From Delftia tsuruhatensis NBRC 16741 (GTDB taxonomy: Bacteria; Pseudomonadota; Gammaproteobacteria; Burkholderiales; Burkholderiaceae_C), in contig NZ_BCTO01000004.1 of the NCBI RefSeq assembly GCF_001571325.1, positions 119,521-183,520 on the forward strand: DNA of 64,000 nt. Direction: 5' to 3'. Shown piece after piece: positions 26,171-34,443 of this stretch; position 1 is the first letter of the stretch; every line of letters begins with the position of its first letter. A program made the position numbers and the translations under genes. A model generated the notes under the pieces. It did no database searches. It was not told where the DNA came from and worked only from the letters and a program-made list of their open reading frames with translations.

Positions 26171-27112
26171 ATGCCCGCGCTCTTCGACGCCCTGAACCTG
26201 CGCAAGCGCTACGGCGACACAACGGTGGTCGATGACCTGTCCTTTTCCATCGCTCCCGGCGAATGCCTGGGCGTGATCGGCCCCAATGGCGCGGGCAAGA
26301 CCACCACGCTGCGCATCTGCCTGGGCCTGACGGCACCCGATGCGGGCCATGTTCTCTACCACCCCGAAGACGGCTCGCCGCCGCTGCACATGCCTGCCGA
26401 TGCACTGGCCATCAAGGCGCGGCTGGGCGTGGTCTCGCAGAACGACACGCTGGACCCCGACTTCAGCTGCGCGGAAAACCTGGGCGTCTACGCGCGCTAC
26501 TTCGGACTGGGTACGGCGCAGATGCGTGACCGCATACCGCAGCTGCTGGACTTCGCGGCGCTGTCGCACAAGGCCGCGGCCAGGCCGGGCGAGTTGTCCG
26601 GCGGCATGAAACGGCGCCTGTCCCTGGCGCGCGCCCTGGTCAACGACCCGCGCCTGCTGCTGCTGGACGAACCCACCACGGGCCTGGACCCGCAGGCACG
26701 CCACCTGATCTGGGAGCGTCTGCAGTGGCTGCTGCAGCAGGGCAAGGCCATCTTGCTGACCACGCATTTCATGGACGAGGCCGAGCGCCTGTGCTCCCGG
26801 CTGCTGGTGCTGGACCACGGCCGCAAGATCGCCGAAGGCCGCCCGCGCGAACTCATCGCCGAGCACCTGGAGCCCGAAGTGGTCGAGGCCTACGGCAACG
26901 GCGCCCTGCACCTGGCGCATGACGCGGCACTGCGCCCCCTGGCCGGGCGCACCGAGGTCAGTGGCGACACCGTCTTCTTCTATACGCACGACGCGCGCCC
27001 GCTGCTGCAGGCGCTGGCCGCGCACAGCCACCTGCGCACCCTGCACCGCCCGGCCAACCTGGAGGACCTGTTCCTCAAGCTCACCGGCCGACAGATCAGA
27101 ACCGACGGCTGA
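26171..27112 (+). CDS. ABC transporter ATP-binding protein, NodI-like
   Basis: 313-residue ATPase of an ABC-2 exporter: Walker A GPNGAGKTTTLR, Q-loop VVSQNDTLDPDF, signature LSGGMKRRLSLARAL, Walker B LLLLDEPTTGLDP, H-loop LLTTHFMDEAERL, and a C-terminal extension containing the LEDLFLKLTGRQ motif usual for NodI/drug-exporter ATPases. Six bases separate it from the permease gene. NodI-type systems export lipochitooligosaccharides in rhizobia, but many relatives in non-nodulators have unknown substrates. Confidence 0.93.
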   Translation: MPALFDALNLRKRYGDTTVVDDLSFSIAPGECLGVIGPNGAGKTTTLRICLGLTAPDAGHVLYHPEDGSPPLHMPADALAIKARLGVVSQNDTLDPDFSCAENLGVYARYFGLGTAQMRDRIPQLLDFAALSHKAAARPGELSGGMKRRLSLARALVNDPRLLLLDEPTTGLDPQARHLIWERLQWLLQQGKAILLTTHFMDEAERLCSRLLVLDHGRKIAEGRPRELIAEHLEPEVVEAYGNGALHLAHDAALRPLAGRTEVSGDTVFFYTHDARPLLQALAAHSHLRTLHRPANLEDLFLKLTGRQIRTDG

Positions 27113-27118
27113 ATCACC

Positions 27119-27940
27119 ATGACCGAACCCGCATCGGACACCCCCAGCATCTGGCGCCCGCCCGACCTGTCGCTGCGCTGGTGGCCGGTGTTCCTGCGCA
27201 ACCTGCTGGTGTGGCGCAAGCTGGCCCTGCCCAGCCTGATCGGCAACATCGCCGAGCCGCTGATGTGGCTGGTGGCCTTCGGCTACGGCATGGGCGCCTT
27301 GGTGGGCGAGGTCACCGTGGGCGCCACGGGCCGGCAGGTGCCCTACATCCTGTTCCTGGCCAGCGGCTCCATCTGCATGAGCGCCATGAATGCCGCCAGC
27401 TTCGAGGCGCTGTACTCGGCCTTCTCGCGCATGCATGTGCAAAAGACCTGGGACGGCATCATGAACGCGCCCATCAGCCTGGACAGCGTGCTGCTGGCCG
27501 AGATGCTCTGGGCCGCCTTCAAGGCGCTGTTCACGGTCACCGCCATCCTGGGCGTGATGCTGGCGCTGGGCATCAGCCACTCGCCCAGGCTGCTGGTGGC
27601 CTGGCCCGTGCTGCTGTGCGTGGGCATCATGTTCTCCAGCATCGCGCTGATCTTCAACGCCCTGGCCAAGGGCTATGACTTCTTCACCTACTACTTCACC
27701 CTGGTGCTCACGCCCATGATGTTCCTGTCCGGCGTGTTCTTCCCGCGCGAGCAGCTGCCCGAGGCCGTGCGCCTGGCCTCGGACTGGCTGCCGCTGACCA
27801 ATGCCGTGGAGCTGGTGCGCCCGCTGTTCATGGACGAGTGGCCGGCCCACCCGCTGCGCCACGGCCTGGTGCTGGCCGCCACCACGGTGGCGGCCTACTG
27901 GTTTGCGCTGGCGATGACGCGCAGGCGCTTCAGGGCCTGA
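27119..27940 (+). CDS. ABC-2 type permease, NodJ-like
   Basis: 273-residue permease with six hydrophobic helices and the ABC-2 layout. Recognisable stretches: NLLVWRKLALPSLIGNIAEP, FGYGMGALVGEV, FLASGSICMSAMNAASFEAL and the loop TPMMFLSGVFFPREQLPEAV of NodJ relatives. It follows the ATPase by six bases and ends 14 bases before the convergent GMC gene. The pair is one exporter; the cargo is unknown. Confidence 0.91.
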   Translation: MTEPASDTPSIWRPPDLSLRWWPVFLRNLLVWRKLALPSLIGNIAEPLMWLVAFGYGMGALVGEVTVGATGRQVPYILFLASGSICMSAMNAASFEALYSAFSRMHVQKTWDGIMNAPISLDSVLLAEMLWAAFKALFTVTAILGVMLALGISHSPRLLVAWPVLLCVGIMFSSIALIFNALAKGYDFFTYYFTLVLTPMMFLSGVFFPREQLPEAVRLASDWLPLTNAVELVRPLFMDEWPAHPLRHGLVLAATTVAAYWFALAMTRRRFRA

Positions 27941-27954
27941 GATCCGGCCGTTCT

Positions 27955-29547
27955 TCAGCGCGCTGCGGCGCGGATCATGTCCACCGCCTTCTCCGCGATC
28001 ATCACCGTGGGCGCATTGGTGTTGCCGCTGACGATGCGCGGCATGACCGAGGCATCGACCACGCGCAGGCCCTTGAGGCCGTAGACACGCAGCTGCGCAT
28101 CGACCACGTCCATGGGCCCCGGCCCCATGCGGCAGCTGCCCACGGGGTGGTAGATGGTGTCGGCATGGCTGCGGATGAAGGCCTCGATGCCCGCATCGTC
28201 CTGCGCGCCGGCCGAGGCCGGCATCTCGCGCCCGCCCAGGGCCGCCAGCGCCGGCTGGGCCAGGATCTCGCGGGCGCAGCGCACGCCGTTCACCATGCGC
28301 CGCAGGTCCTGCGCATCGGAGAAAAAGGCCGGATCCACCAGCGGCAGGGCCAGCGGGTCGGCACTGGCCAGGCGCAGGCTGCCGCGGCTGGCCGGCTGCA
28401 GCACGCAGACATGCAGGGAATAGCCGTGGCCCCAGACCGTCTTGCGCCCATGGTCCACCAGCTTGGCCACCACGAAGTGCAGCTGCAGGTCGGGCGCGGC
28501 CTCGCCGGGGCTGCTGCGGATGAAGCCGCCCGCCTCGGCAAAGTTGGTGGTCAGCATGCCGCGCCGCTGGCTGCGCCATTGGCCCACGGCGGCCAGCAAT
28601 CTGCGCGCACCGCCCAGTGACAGGCCGAAGCTGTCGGTCAGCTGCGCGCCATCGACCACCAGCACCACATCCGGGTGGTCATGCAGATGGGCGCCCACGC
28701 CGGGCAGATGGTGGACCACATCGATGCCCAGCGAACGCAGGTGCTCGCCCGGCCCCACGCCAGACAGCATCAGCAGCTGCGGCGACAGCAGTGCGCCGCC
28801 GCTGAGCAGCACCTCGCGCCGGCAGTGCAGTTGCTGCACCGTACCGCCCTGCAGGTACTCCACGCCCACGGCGCGCCGGCCCTCGAACAGAATGCGCAGC
28901 ACCTGGGCACCCGTTTCCACGCGCAGATTGGGCCTGGCACGGTGCGGCGCCAGATAGGCCTTGGCGACGTGGTGGCGCTCGCCGTTGCGCTGGGTGACCT
29001 GGTACAGGCCCACGCCCTCCTGCGCCTGGCCGTTGAAATCCGCGTTGTGCGCATGGCCGGCCTGCACGCCCGCCTGCACGAAGGCCCGGGACAGCGGGTT
29101 GGGATCGCGCAGCTCGGCCACGTTCAGCGGCCCGTCCGCGCCGTGCCAGGCGTCGGCGCCGCGTTCGTTGTGTTCGGCGCGCAGGAAATAGGGCAGCACC
29201 TCGCCCCAGCTCCAGCCCGGGTTGCCCTGGGCGGCCCAGTGGTCGTAGTCGGCCGGCTGGCCGCGCACATAGACCATGGCGTTGACCGCGCTGGAGCCGC
29301 CCAGCACCTTGCCGCGCGGCTGGTGGCCACGCCGCCCGCCCAGGCCCGGCTGCGGCACGGTGGACAGGCCCCAGCTGTGGCGCCCGCCCTTGGCCATGGC
29401 GGCCATGCCTGCCGGACAGTGGATGAGCACGCTGGAGTCGGCCAGCCCGGCCTCCAGCAGCGCCACCTGCGTCTGCGCATCCTCGCTGAGCCGCCCGGCC
29501 AGCACCGAGCCCGCCGAGCCGCCTCCGATCACGATGTAGTCCAGCAT
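27955..29547 (-). CDS. GMC-family FAD-dependent oxidoreductase (choline dehydrogenase-like)
   Basis: 530 residues with the N-terminal dinucleotide motif DYIVIGGGSAGSVLAGRL, GMC signatures HQPRGKVLGGSSAVNAMVYV and GALLSPQLLMLSGVGP, and C-terminal catalytic region YHPVGSCRMGPGPMDVVDAQ with NTNAPTVMIAEKAVDMI. Enzymes of this type oxidise alcohols such as choline, aliphatic alcohols or glycols; no betaine aldehyde dehydrogenase or betI lies nearby, so choline is not favoured. ATG 29547 is the family start. It is divergent from the 3-hydroxyacyl-CoA dehydrogenase gene. Confidence 0.92.
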   Translation of the reverse strand: MLDYIVIGGGSAGSVLAGRLSEDAQTQVALLEAGLADSSVLIHCPAGMAAMAKGGRHSWGLSTVPQPGLGGRRGHQPRGKVLGGSSAVNAMVYVRGQPADYDHWAAQGNPGWSWGEVLPYFLRAEHNERGADAWHGADGPLNVAELRDPNPLSRAFVQAGVQAGHAHNADFNGQAQEGVGLYQVTQRNGERHHVAKAYLAPHRARPNLRVETGAQVLRILFEGRRAVGVEYLQGGTVQQLHCRREVLLSGGALLSPQLLMLSGVGPGEHLRSLGIDVVHHLPGVGAHLHDHPDVVLVVDGAQLTDSFGLSLGGARRLLAAVGQWRSQRRGMLTTNFAEAGGFIRSSPGEAAPDLQLHFVVAKLVDHGRKTVWGHGYSLHVCVLQPASRGSLRLASADPLALPLVDPAFFSDAQDLRRMVNGVRCAREILAQPALAALGGREMPASAGAQDDAGIEAFIRSHADTIYHPVGSCRMGPGPMDVVDAQLRVYGLKGLRVVDASVMPRIVSGNTNAPTVMIAEKAVDMIRAAAR

Positions 29548-29704
29548 GCCTCCCCCTCCCCTGCGGTGTAGCCATCCACTGTTGCAGTCGCCTGCGCGGC
29601 GCCGCAAGCCGGGGCAAACCCGGTGGATGCTCCGAATCCCGCTACGATCGCTGGATCGCATTCACGTTCGCATTCACTTTGTTCGTTTGAGGAGACTGAC
29701 AGTC

Positions 29705-30553
29705 ATGGCAATTCAAACCGTAGGCATCATCGGCGCAGGCACCATGGGCAACGGCATCGCGCAGGCCTGCGCGGTATCGGGCATCGACGTGGTCATGGTG
29801 GACATCTCCGATGCCGCCGTCCAGAAGGGCGTGGCCACCGTCTCGGGCAGCCTGGACCGCCTGATCAAGAAGGAAAAGCTGACCGAGGCCGACAAGGCCG
29901 CCGCCCTGGCCCGCATCAAGACATCGACCGACTACGCGGCGCTCAAGGGCGCGCAACTGGTCATCGAGGCCGCCACCGAGAACTACGAGCTCAAGGTCAA
30001 GATCCTCAAGCAGCTGGACGCCCTGCTGGATGCCGACGTCATCGTCGCCACCAACACCTCGTCCATCTCCATCACCCAGCTGGCCGCCGTGACGGGCCGT
30101 GCCGACAAGTTCATCGGCATGCACTTCTTCAACCCCGTGCCCATGATGGCGCTGGTGGAGATCATCGTCGGCCTGCAGACCAGCGACGAGACGCACGCCA
30201 CGGTCAAGGAACTGTCCGAGCGCCTGGGCAAGAGCCCCATCACCGTGAAGAACGCGCCCGGCTTCGTGGTCAACCGCATCCTGGTGCCCATGATCAACGA
30301 GGCCTTCTTCGTGCTCGCCGAAGGCCTGGCATCGGCCGAGGACATCGACGCCGGCATGAAGCTGGGCTGCAACCAGCCCATCGGCCCGCTGGCGCTGGCC
30401 GACATGATCGGCCTGGACGTGTGCCTGGCCGTGATGGAGGTCTACCTCAAGGAATTCGGCGACAGCAAGTACCGTCCCTGCCCCCTGCTCAAGGAAATGG
30501 TGGCCGCCGGCCGCCTGGGCCGCAAGACGGGCCGCGGCGTGTACAGCTACTGA
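29705..30553 (+). CDS. 3-hydroxybutyryl-CoA dehydrogenase
   Basis: 282-residue NAD-dependent dehydrogenase converting 3-hydroxyacyl-CoA to 3-oxoacyl-CoA (PaaH/Hbd type). It starts with the NAD motif VGIIGAGTMGNGIAQACAVS and carries the catalytic-His segment MHFFNPVPMMALVEI, KNAPGFVVNRILVPMINEA and the C-terminal GLDVCLAVMEVYLKEFGDSK. ATG 29705 follows GAGGAGACTGACAGTC. It is a single gene closed by an intrinsic terminator. Probable role: short-chain fatty acid, aromatic-CoA or polyhydroxybutyrate metabolism. Confidence 0.95.
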   Translation: MAIQTVGIIGAGTMGNGIAQACAVSGIDVVMVDISDAAVQKGVATVSGSLDRLIKKEKLTEADKAAALARIKTSTDYAALKGAQLVIEAATENYELKVKILKQLDALLDADVIVATNTSSISITQLAAVTGRADKFIGMHFFNPVPMMALVEIIVGLQTSDETHATVKELSERLGKSPITVKNAPGFVVNRILVPMINEAFFVLAEGLASAEDIDAGMKLGCNQPIGPLALADMIGLDVCLAVMEVYLKEFGDSKYRPCPLLKEMVAAGRLGRKTGRGVYSY

Positions 30554-30574
30554 TACACCGCCCCCAAGGCCAAG

Positions 30575-30618
30575 CGAAGGCGAAGGCAGCTCAGGCTGGC
30601 CTTCGCCTTTTGTTTTGG
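30575..30618 (+). terminator. Intrinsic terminator after 3-hydroxybutyryl-CoA dehydrogenase
   Basis: AAGGCGAAGGC at 30577 pairs with GCCTTCGCCTT ending near 30609, with an inner AGC/GCT extension, and is followed by TTTTGTTTT. It ends the + strand unit before the convergent hipA gene. Confidence 0.88.
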
Positions 30619-30628
30619 TGGCCGCGCG

Positions 30629-31957
30629 CTACTTGGTTTTGCGCACCAGCGCCAGCATGTCCTCGATGACGATGTGACGTATCGACCTGAGCATTCTCAG
30701 GTGGGCACTTCTTGTGGAATGGTCCATTGCAGAGTCGGCAGGCTGGTGGAGCTGGCCAGCCTCGAATTCTGCGATCAACGTATCGGCCTGCGGAGCCAGC
30801 ATGCCAAGCATCCTGTCGAGCACACGTCCGCTTGTGCTCTGGGTCAGGCCCAAGGCCGTACCTGCGGCCAGCAGCTTTCCGTAGGTCACGTCGGCAAAGA
30901 AGGCCGCACCCGCAAGCGGAACCGTCAGCCGCTCCTGTGGCCATACCGCATGTTCATCGGCGTAAGCCCGCGTGTGATAGACGGCGGTGCTCAGGAGATC
31001 GTAGAACGGCGCCAGCCTGACGCCGCCCCGGTCCACCAGGAACGACAGATTCTTCAGATGACTGTCGCTGTTGCCCACCAGGGTGTTGAACAGCAGCCAC
31101 TGATAGATGCCCATCCGGGCGTGCGCCTTTTCGCGGCAGCGGTCCATCAACGACGCCAGTGTCTGGATGCTGGCTCCTTGATATTTGAAAGTCCGGGCCA
31201 GGTCGAGCAGTTGGCAGGCATCCACCACATGCAGTCGCAGCCACTCTTGGGACGCTTCATCAAACACGCGGTCAAAGCGGTTGATGACATAGACCGGATC
31301 GGGCGTGTACAGCAGGTGTACCGGCGGCACATCAAGCCCCAGGCGCCCGGCAAGCTTCATGGTGAAGGCCTCGTTGACGGTCGATTGCGGATAGCCTTCG
31401 GCCGTGGAGTCCGGCTTGAGGATATGGCTGGAAGCCGTCCCTTGGAAGGGTTCCTGCAGGCGAGCGGTTTTCTCGTCGTACAGCACCACCATTTTGTGCT
31501 GCGCTCCAGCCAGGGACATGCGCTTGGGTGATCCGGCATGCAAGGATATGCGCGGCAAGTTCCTGAGTCTTAGTGACAGTTCGCCGAACTCCAGCCTCCT
31601 TGCGCCGCGCTCGGCTGCACCCGCCCCAGGCGGCAGCAGGACCAGGGATCCGGCCGATTCCGCGCCAAGGGCCTGCAACAGGCCGAAGGCATCGTGCTCA
31701 TTCACCTCCAGCTCTTTGCTGATCGCACTGCGCAGTGCTTCCTCGGGCAGCAGGTTGTCGAAGAACCATTGGACGCTGCGGTGCGTAGATCCGTCGATGT
31801 GCCTGCGCTTTGCCAAGGAAATGCCGGGCGCCAATGGGAAAGCGCGAGGGTCGCCCATCCACTCCTCCTCATAGGCAAAGCCCCAGACATCCCTGTTTTC
31901 GACCAGCTTTCCGGCAAGCCGGCCGTTGATGAATACGTCCAGGATGCGTGCGGTCAC
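30629..31957 (-). CDS. hipA: HipA-family serine/threonine kinase toxin
   Basis: 442 residues, the length of full HipA (E. coli 440). HipA phosphorylates glutamyl-tRNA synthetase and induces persistence; family members vary in target. Key elements are intact: autophosphorylation/P-loop region SPKRMSLAGAQHKM with Ser148, SSHILKPDS, catalytic GNSDSHLKN (Asp298, Asn303) and APFYDLLS (Asp320). The toxin is therefore probably active. Its ATG overlaps the hipB stop by four bases (ATGA), the normal antitoxin-toxin order. Confidence 0.93.
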   Translation of the reverse strand: MTARILDVFINGRLAGKLVENRDVWGFAYEEEWMGDPRAFPLAPGISLAKRRHIDGSTHRSVQWFFDNLLPEEALRSAISKELEVNEHDAFGLLQALGAESAGSLVLLPPGAGAAERGARRLEFGELSLRLRNLPRISLHAGSPKRMSLAGAQHKMVVLYDEKTARLQEPFQGTASSHILKPDSTAEGYPQSTVNEAFTMKLAGRLGLDVPPVHLLYTPDPVYVINRFDRVFDEASQEWLRLHVVDACQLLDLARTFKYQGASIQTLASLMDRCREKAHARMGIYQWLLFNTLVGNSDSHLKNLSFLVDRGGVRLAPFYDLLSTAVYHTRAYADEHAVWPQERLTVPLAGAAFFADVTYGKLLAAGTALGLTQSTSGRVLDRMLGMLAPQADTLIAEFEAGQLHQPADSAMDHSTRSAHLRMLRSIRHIVIEDMLALVRKTK

Positions 31958-32358
31958 GGCCTGTTCTTTTCGAAGGCGGTGCGGAAGAACGCATCGTCCG
32001 AGTCGCGGGCACCGGGCTCCTCCCTGACTTCAGCGGCTGGCCCTCCGTCCGGTGCGCCCTGGCGCGTTCGGTACTCGTGGGAACCATGGGACTCAGGTGG
32101 CAGCCTGGCCTGGCGGCGCTGCAGATAGGCCTGCTCGGTTCCCTCGGGAAGGTCGATGAGCACCTCGATTCCCAGTTCGGACAGCAGTTGCAGCACGCGC
32201 CCAAACTGGACCGTGGGCTTGCCGCGCTCCACGTCCCGCACAAAGACATGGCTCACGCCTGCGGCGCCTGCTGCATCGTCCTGGCGCAAGCGCCGCGCCT
32301 TGCGAACGGCCCATACCGCGTCACCGAGTGCATCCACAGAGTCGATGGAGATCTTCAT
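31954..32358 (-). CDS. hipB: HipB-like XRE-family antitoxin
   Basis: 134 residues. An N-terminal helix-turn-helix (DAVWAVRKARRLRQDDAAGA, AGVSHVFVRDVERGKPTVQF) is followed by LQLLSELGIEVLIDLP, typical of HipB. The C-terminal 55 residues are an unusually long, polar, arginine- and glutamate-rich tail compared with the 88-residue E. coli protein. It should bind HipA and repress the hipBA promoter. Upstream, inverted repeats of ATCGAAA lie in the promoter region. Confidence 0.9.
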   Translation of the reverse strand: MKISIDSVDALGDAVWAVRKARRLRQDDAAGAAGVSHVFVRDVERGKPTVQFGRVLQLLSELGIEVLIDLPEGTEQAYLQRRQARLPPESHGSHEYRTRQGAPDGGPAAEVREEPGARDSDDAFFRTAFEKNRP

Positions 32359-32370
32359 GGCTTCAATGAA

Positions 32371-32450
32371 ATCGAAAGCATGGTTTCGATCTTATCGATC
32401 GGCAATGGCGCTGGCAATGAATCGAAACGAACTTATCGATTTTCATCGAT
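32371..32450. promoter_or_regulatory. Candidate HipB operators (ATCGAAA/TTTCGAT and ATCGAT repeats)
   Basis: ATCGAAA at 32371-32377 and its inverted copy TTTCGAT at 32384-32390 are separated by six bases. ATCGAAACGAACTTATCGAT follows at 32421-32440 and another ATCGAT at 32445-32450. The region is AT-rich and lies just upstream of hipB, as expected for autoregulation of the toxin-antitoxin promoter. The spacing differs from the E. coli hip operator. Confidence 0.5.
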
Positions 32451-32570
32451 CAGCTTCCCAAACCTCAGAAAACGAAAGCATTGCTTAGATATTCATTTCG
32501 TTTTCAACCGTCCTCTGCGCGACTGCACCCATCCCTGGCCTGCTCTAAGGTCCATGCGCAGGAGACACGC

Positions 32571-33386
32571 ATGGACATCAACACCCCCACCCCGCCGCCC
32601 GAAGGCTGCATCAGCTGCGAAGTGCGCGGCCATGTGCTGCTGATCGGCATCAACCGCCCCGCCAAGCGCAACGGCTGGACGCCGCCCATGTTCCAGCAAC
32701 TGGCCGAGGCCTATACGCGCCTGGACGACGATCCAGAGTTGCGCGTGGGCGTGCTGCATGCGTTCGGCAGCCATTTCACGGCGGGGCTGGACCTGCCGGT
32801 GATGGCGGAGTACCTGCGCTCGGGCAGGAAGGCCATCCCGCAAGGCCTGGTGGAGCCGCACGACTACGGCCTGGTCGGCTACCGGCGCCGCGCCAAGCCC
32901 ATGGTGGTGGCGGTCAAGGGCATTTGCTTCACGGTGGGCATCGAGCTGATGCTGGGCGCCGACATCGTGGTCGCGGCCGATGACTGCCGCTTTTCCCAGC
33001 TGGAGGTGCAGCGCTGCATCATGCCCACGGGCGGCGCCACGCTGCGCATGGCCGAGCGTGCGGGCGTGGGCAATGCCATGCTGCACCTGCTGACGGCCGA
33101 CGAATTCGACAGCGCCGAGGCCTATCGCCTGAACTTCGTGCAGAAGGTGGTGCCGGCCGGTGAGGAGCTGGCCGAGGCGCTGCGCATTGCCGAGCGCATT
33201 GCCGCCCAGGCCCCGCAGGCCGTGGTGGCCACGCGGCTCAATGTGCTCAAGGCCATCGAGCTGGGCCAGGCCGCCGCCGTGGCCGACTTCATTCCCGTGC
33301 AGCAGCGCCTGGCCAGCAGCGAGGATGCGGCCGAGGGCGTGCGCTCCTTCATCGAAAAACGCCCCGCTCGCTTCACGGGCCGATAG
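32571..33386 (+). CDS. Enoyl-CoA hydratase/isomerase (crotonase) family protein
   Basis: 271-residue crotonase-fold enzyme acting on acyl-CoAs. It has the oxyanion-hole segments HFTAGLDLPVM and GICFTVGIELMLGADIVVAA, then CRFSQLEVQRCIMPTGGATL. The usual catalytic-glutamate regions are altered (GIELML and the QLEVQR stretch), so hydratase versus isomerase activity is uncertain. ATG 32571 has CAGGAGACACGC upstream. It is a single gene ending at a good terminator. Confidence 0.88.
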   Translation: MDINTPTPPPEGCISCEVRGHVLLIGINRPAKRNGWTPPMFQQLAEAYTRLDDDPELRVGVLHAFGSHFTAGLDLPVMAEYLRSGRKAIPQGLVEPHDYGLVGYRRRAKPMVVAVKGICFTVGIELMLGADIVVAADDCRFSQLEVQRCIMPTGGATLRMAERAGVGNAMLHLLTADEFDSAEAYRLNFVQKVVPAGEELAEALRIAERIAAQAPQAVVATRLNVLKAIELGQAAAVADFIPVQQRLASSEDAAEGVRSFIEKRPARFTGR

Positions 33387-33403
33387 GCCCCCTCGGTCCC
33401 TCG

Positions 33404-33443
33404 ACCCCTGCGGATCTTCACCTTCCGATCCGAAGGGGTTTTT
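33404..33443 (+). terminator. Intrinsic terminator after crotonase gene
   Basis: ACCCCTGCGGATC at 33404-33416 pairs with GATCCGAAGGGGT at 33427-33439 (one G/A mismatch) across a 10-base loop and is followed by TTTTT. It separates the crotonase gene from the ohrR promoter. Confidence 0.88.
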
Positions 33444-33470
33444 CAAATTAATTTGTGCACAATTTAATTG
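33444..33470. promoter_or_regulatory. AT-rich palindrome before ohrR: candidate OhrR operator
   Basis: The 27 bases are an imperfect palindrome centred on TTGTGCACAA, flanked by AATTAA and TTTAATT blocks, and stand out against GC-rich surroundings. Known OhrR operators are AT-rich inverted repeats overlapping the promoter. It ends 18 bases before the ohrR ATG, so binding would repress ohrR and the downstream ohr. An additional alternative is a different MarR-type site. Confidence 0.55.
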
Positions 33471-33488
33471 ACAGCAATAATTCAACCC

Positions 33489-33959
33489 ATGCCCAGCAGC
33501 CACCCCCTTCCTCTCGACAGCTCCGAGCTTCTGCGCCTGGACAACCAGGTCTGCTTCGCGCTGTACTCGGCATCGCTGGCCATGACCAAGCTGTACAAGC
33601 CCCTGCTCGATGGCATCGGCCTGACCTATCCGCAGTACCTGGTGATGCTGGTGCTGTGGGAGCGCGACGGCCTGACCGTGTCCGAGATCGGCGAACAGCT
33701 GTATCTGGATTCGGGCACGCTGACCCCGTTGCTCAAGCGCCTGGAAGGCGCGGGCCTGCTGGAGCGGGTGCGCGATGCGCATGACGAGAGGCGCGTGCGC
33801 ATCACGCTCACGCCGCAAGGCCGGGCGCTGCGCGATGCGGCTGAAAAGATTCCCGCCTGCGTGCTGCAGAGCACGCAGTGCACGCTGCCCGAGTTGCAGG
33901 CGCTGACGCAGCAACTGGGCGCACTGCGCCAGCGGCTGGTGCCGCGCCGCAGCGATTGA
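33489..33959 (+). CDS. ohrR: MarR-family organic-peroxide sensor OhrR
   Basis: 156-residue winged-helix repressor that releases DNA when its N-terminal cysteine is oxidised by organic peroxides. The sensing segment [20 protein letters not shown] carries Cys22 with the conserved tyrosines (26, 36, 47); the wing is [13 protein letters not shown]. Two further cysteines (124 and 131) suggest the two-cysteine mechanism seen in Xanthomonas. ATG 33489 places the cysteine at 22, as in known OhrRs; a TTG at 33468 would extend into the operator and is rejected. ohr follows 67 bp downstream. Confidence 0.93.
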   Translation: MPSSHPLPLDSSELLRLDNQVCFALYSASLAMTKLYKPLLDGIGLTYPQYLVMLVLWERDGLTVSEIGEQLYLDSGTLTPLLKRLEGAGLLERVRDAHDERRVRITLTPQGRALRDAAEKIPACVLQSTQCTLPELQALTQQLGALRQRLVPRRSD

Positions 33960-34026
33960 CGACCACCCACAGACGATTTCCTCCACCCGTCCGCACCGCC
34001 GGACAACTTTGCAAAAGGAAGACACC

Positions 34027-34443
34027 ATGGCCCAGCTCGAAAAAGTCCTCTACACCGCACGTGCCCACACCACCGGCGGCCGCGACGGCGCCTCGCGCAC
34101 CGATGACGGACGCCTGGATGTGACCCTGTCCTCGCCAGGCACCAGCGGCACGGGCACCAACCCCGAGCAACTGTTCGCCGCCGGCTACTCGGCCTGCTTC
34201 ATCGGCGCCATCAAGGCCGTGGCCGGCAAGCAGAAGATCAGCCTGCCCCAGGACCTGGCCATCGACGCCGAAGTGGACCTGGGCACCATCCCCAACGCCT
34301 ACGGCATCGCCGCGCGCCTGAAGGTCAGCCTGCCCGGCATGGACAGGGCCGCCGCCCAGGCCCTGGTGGACGCGGCCCACCAGGTCTGCCCCTACTCCAA
34401 CGCCACGCGCGGCAACATCGACGTGCAGATCACCCTGGCCTGA
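34027..34443 (+). CDS. ohr: Organic hydroperoxide resistance protein Ohr
   Basis: 138-residue thiol peroxidase that detoxifies fatty-acid and other organic hydroperoxides using a lipoyl-protein reductant. Both catalytic cysteines are in place: Cys57 (GYSACFIGAIK) and Cys121 (HQVCPYSNATRGN), with the N-terminal VLYTARAHTTGGRDGA. ATG 34027 follows AAAGGAAGACACC. It is directly downstream of ohrR on the same strand, and its stop abuts the stop of the convergent phosphoesterase gene with no base between them. Confidence 0.97.
   Translation: MAQLEKVLYTARAHTTGGRDGASRTDDGRLDVTLSSPGTSGTGTNPEQLFAAGYSACFIGAIKAVAGKQKISLPQDLAIDAEVDLGTIPNAYGIAARLKVSLPGMDRAAAQALVDAAHQVCPYSNATRGNIDVQITLA

Noticed and set aside
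24683..28579. 1298-codon minus-strand frame across the amn end, GGDEF, ABC and part of the GMC genes
   Set aside because: It covers several well-supported plus-strand genes and has the same His/Arg/Gln/Gly-rich antisense composition.
29546..29704. Upstream in-frame extension of the 3-hydroxybutyryl-CoA dehydrogenase
   Set aside because: The NAD-binding motif starts directly at ATG 29705 with a good ribosome-binding site; the extension is unrelated sequence.
32481..32570. N-terminal extension of the crotonase-like protein
   Set aside because: ATG 32571 has a clear CAGGAG site and the upstream residues do not resemble the family.
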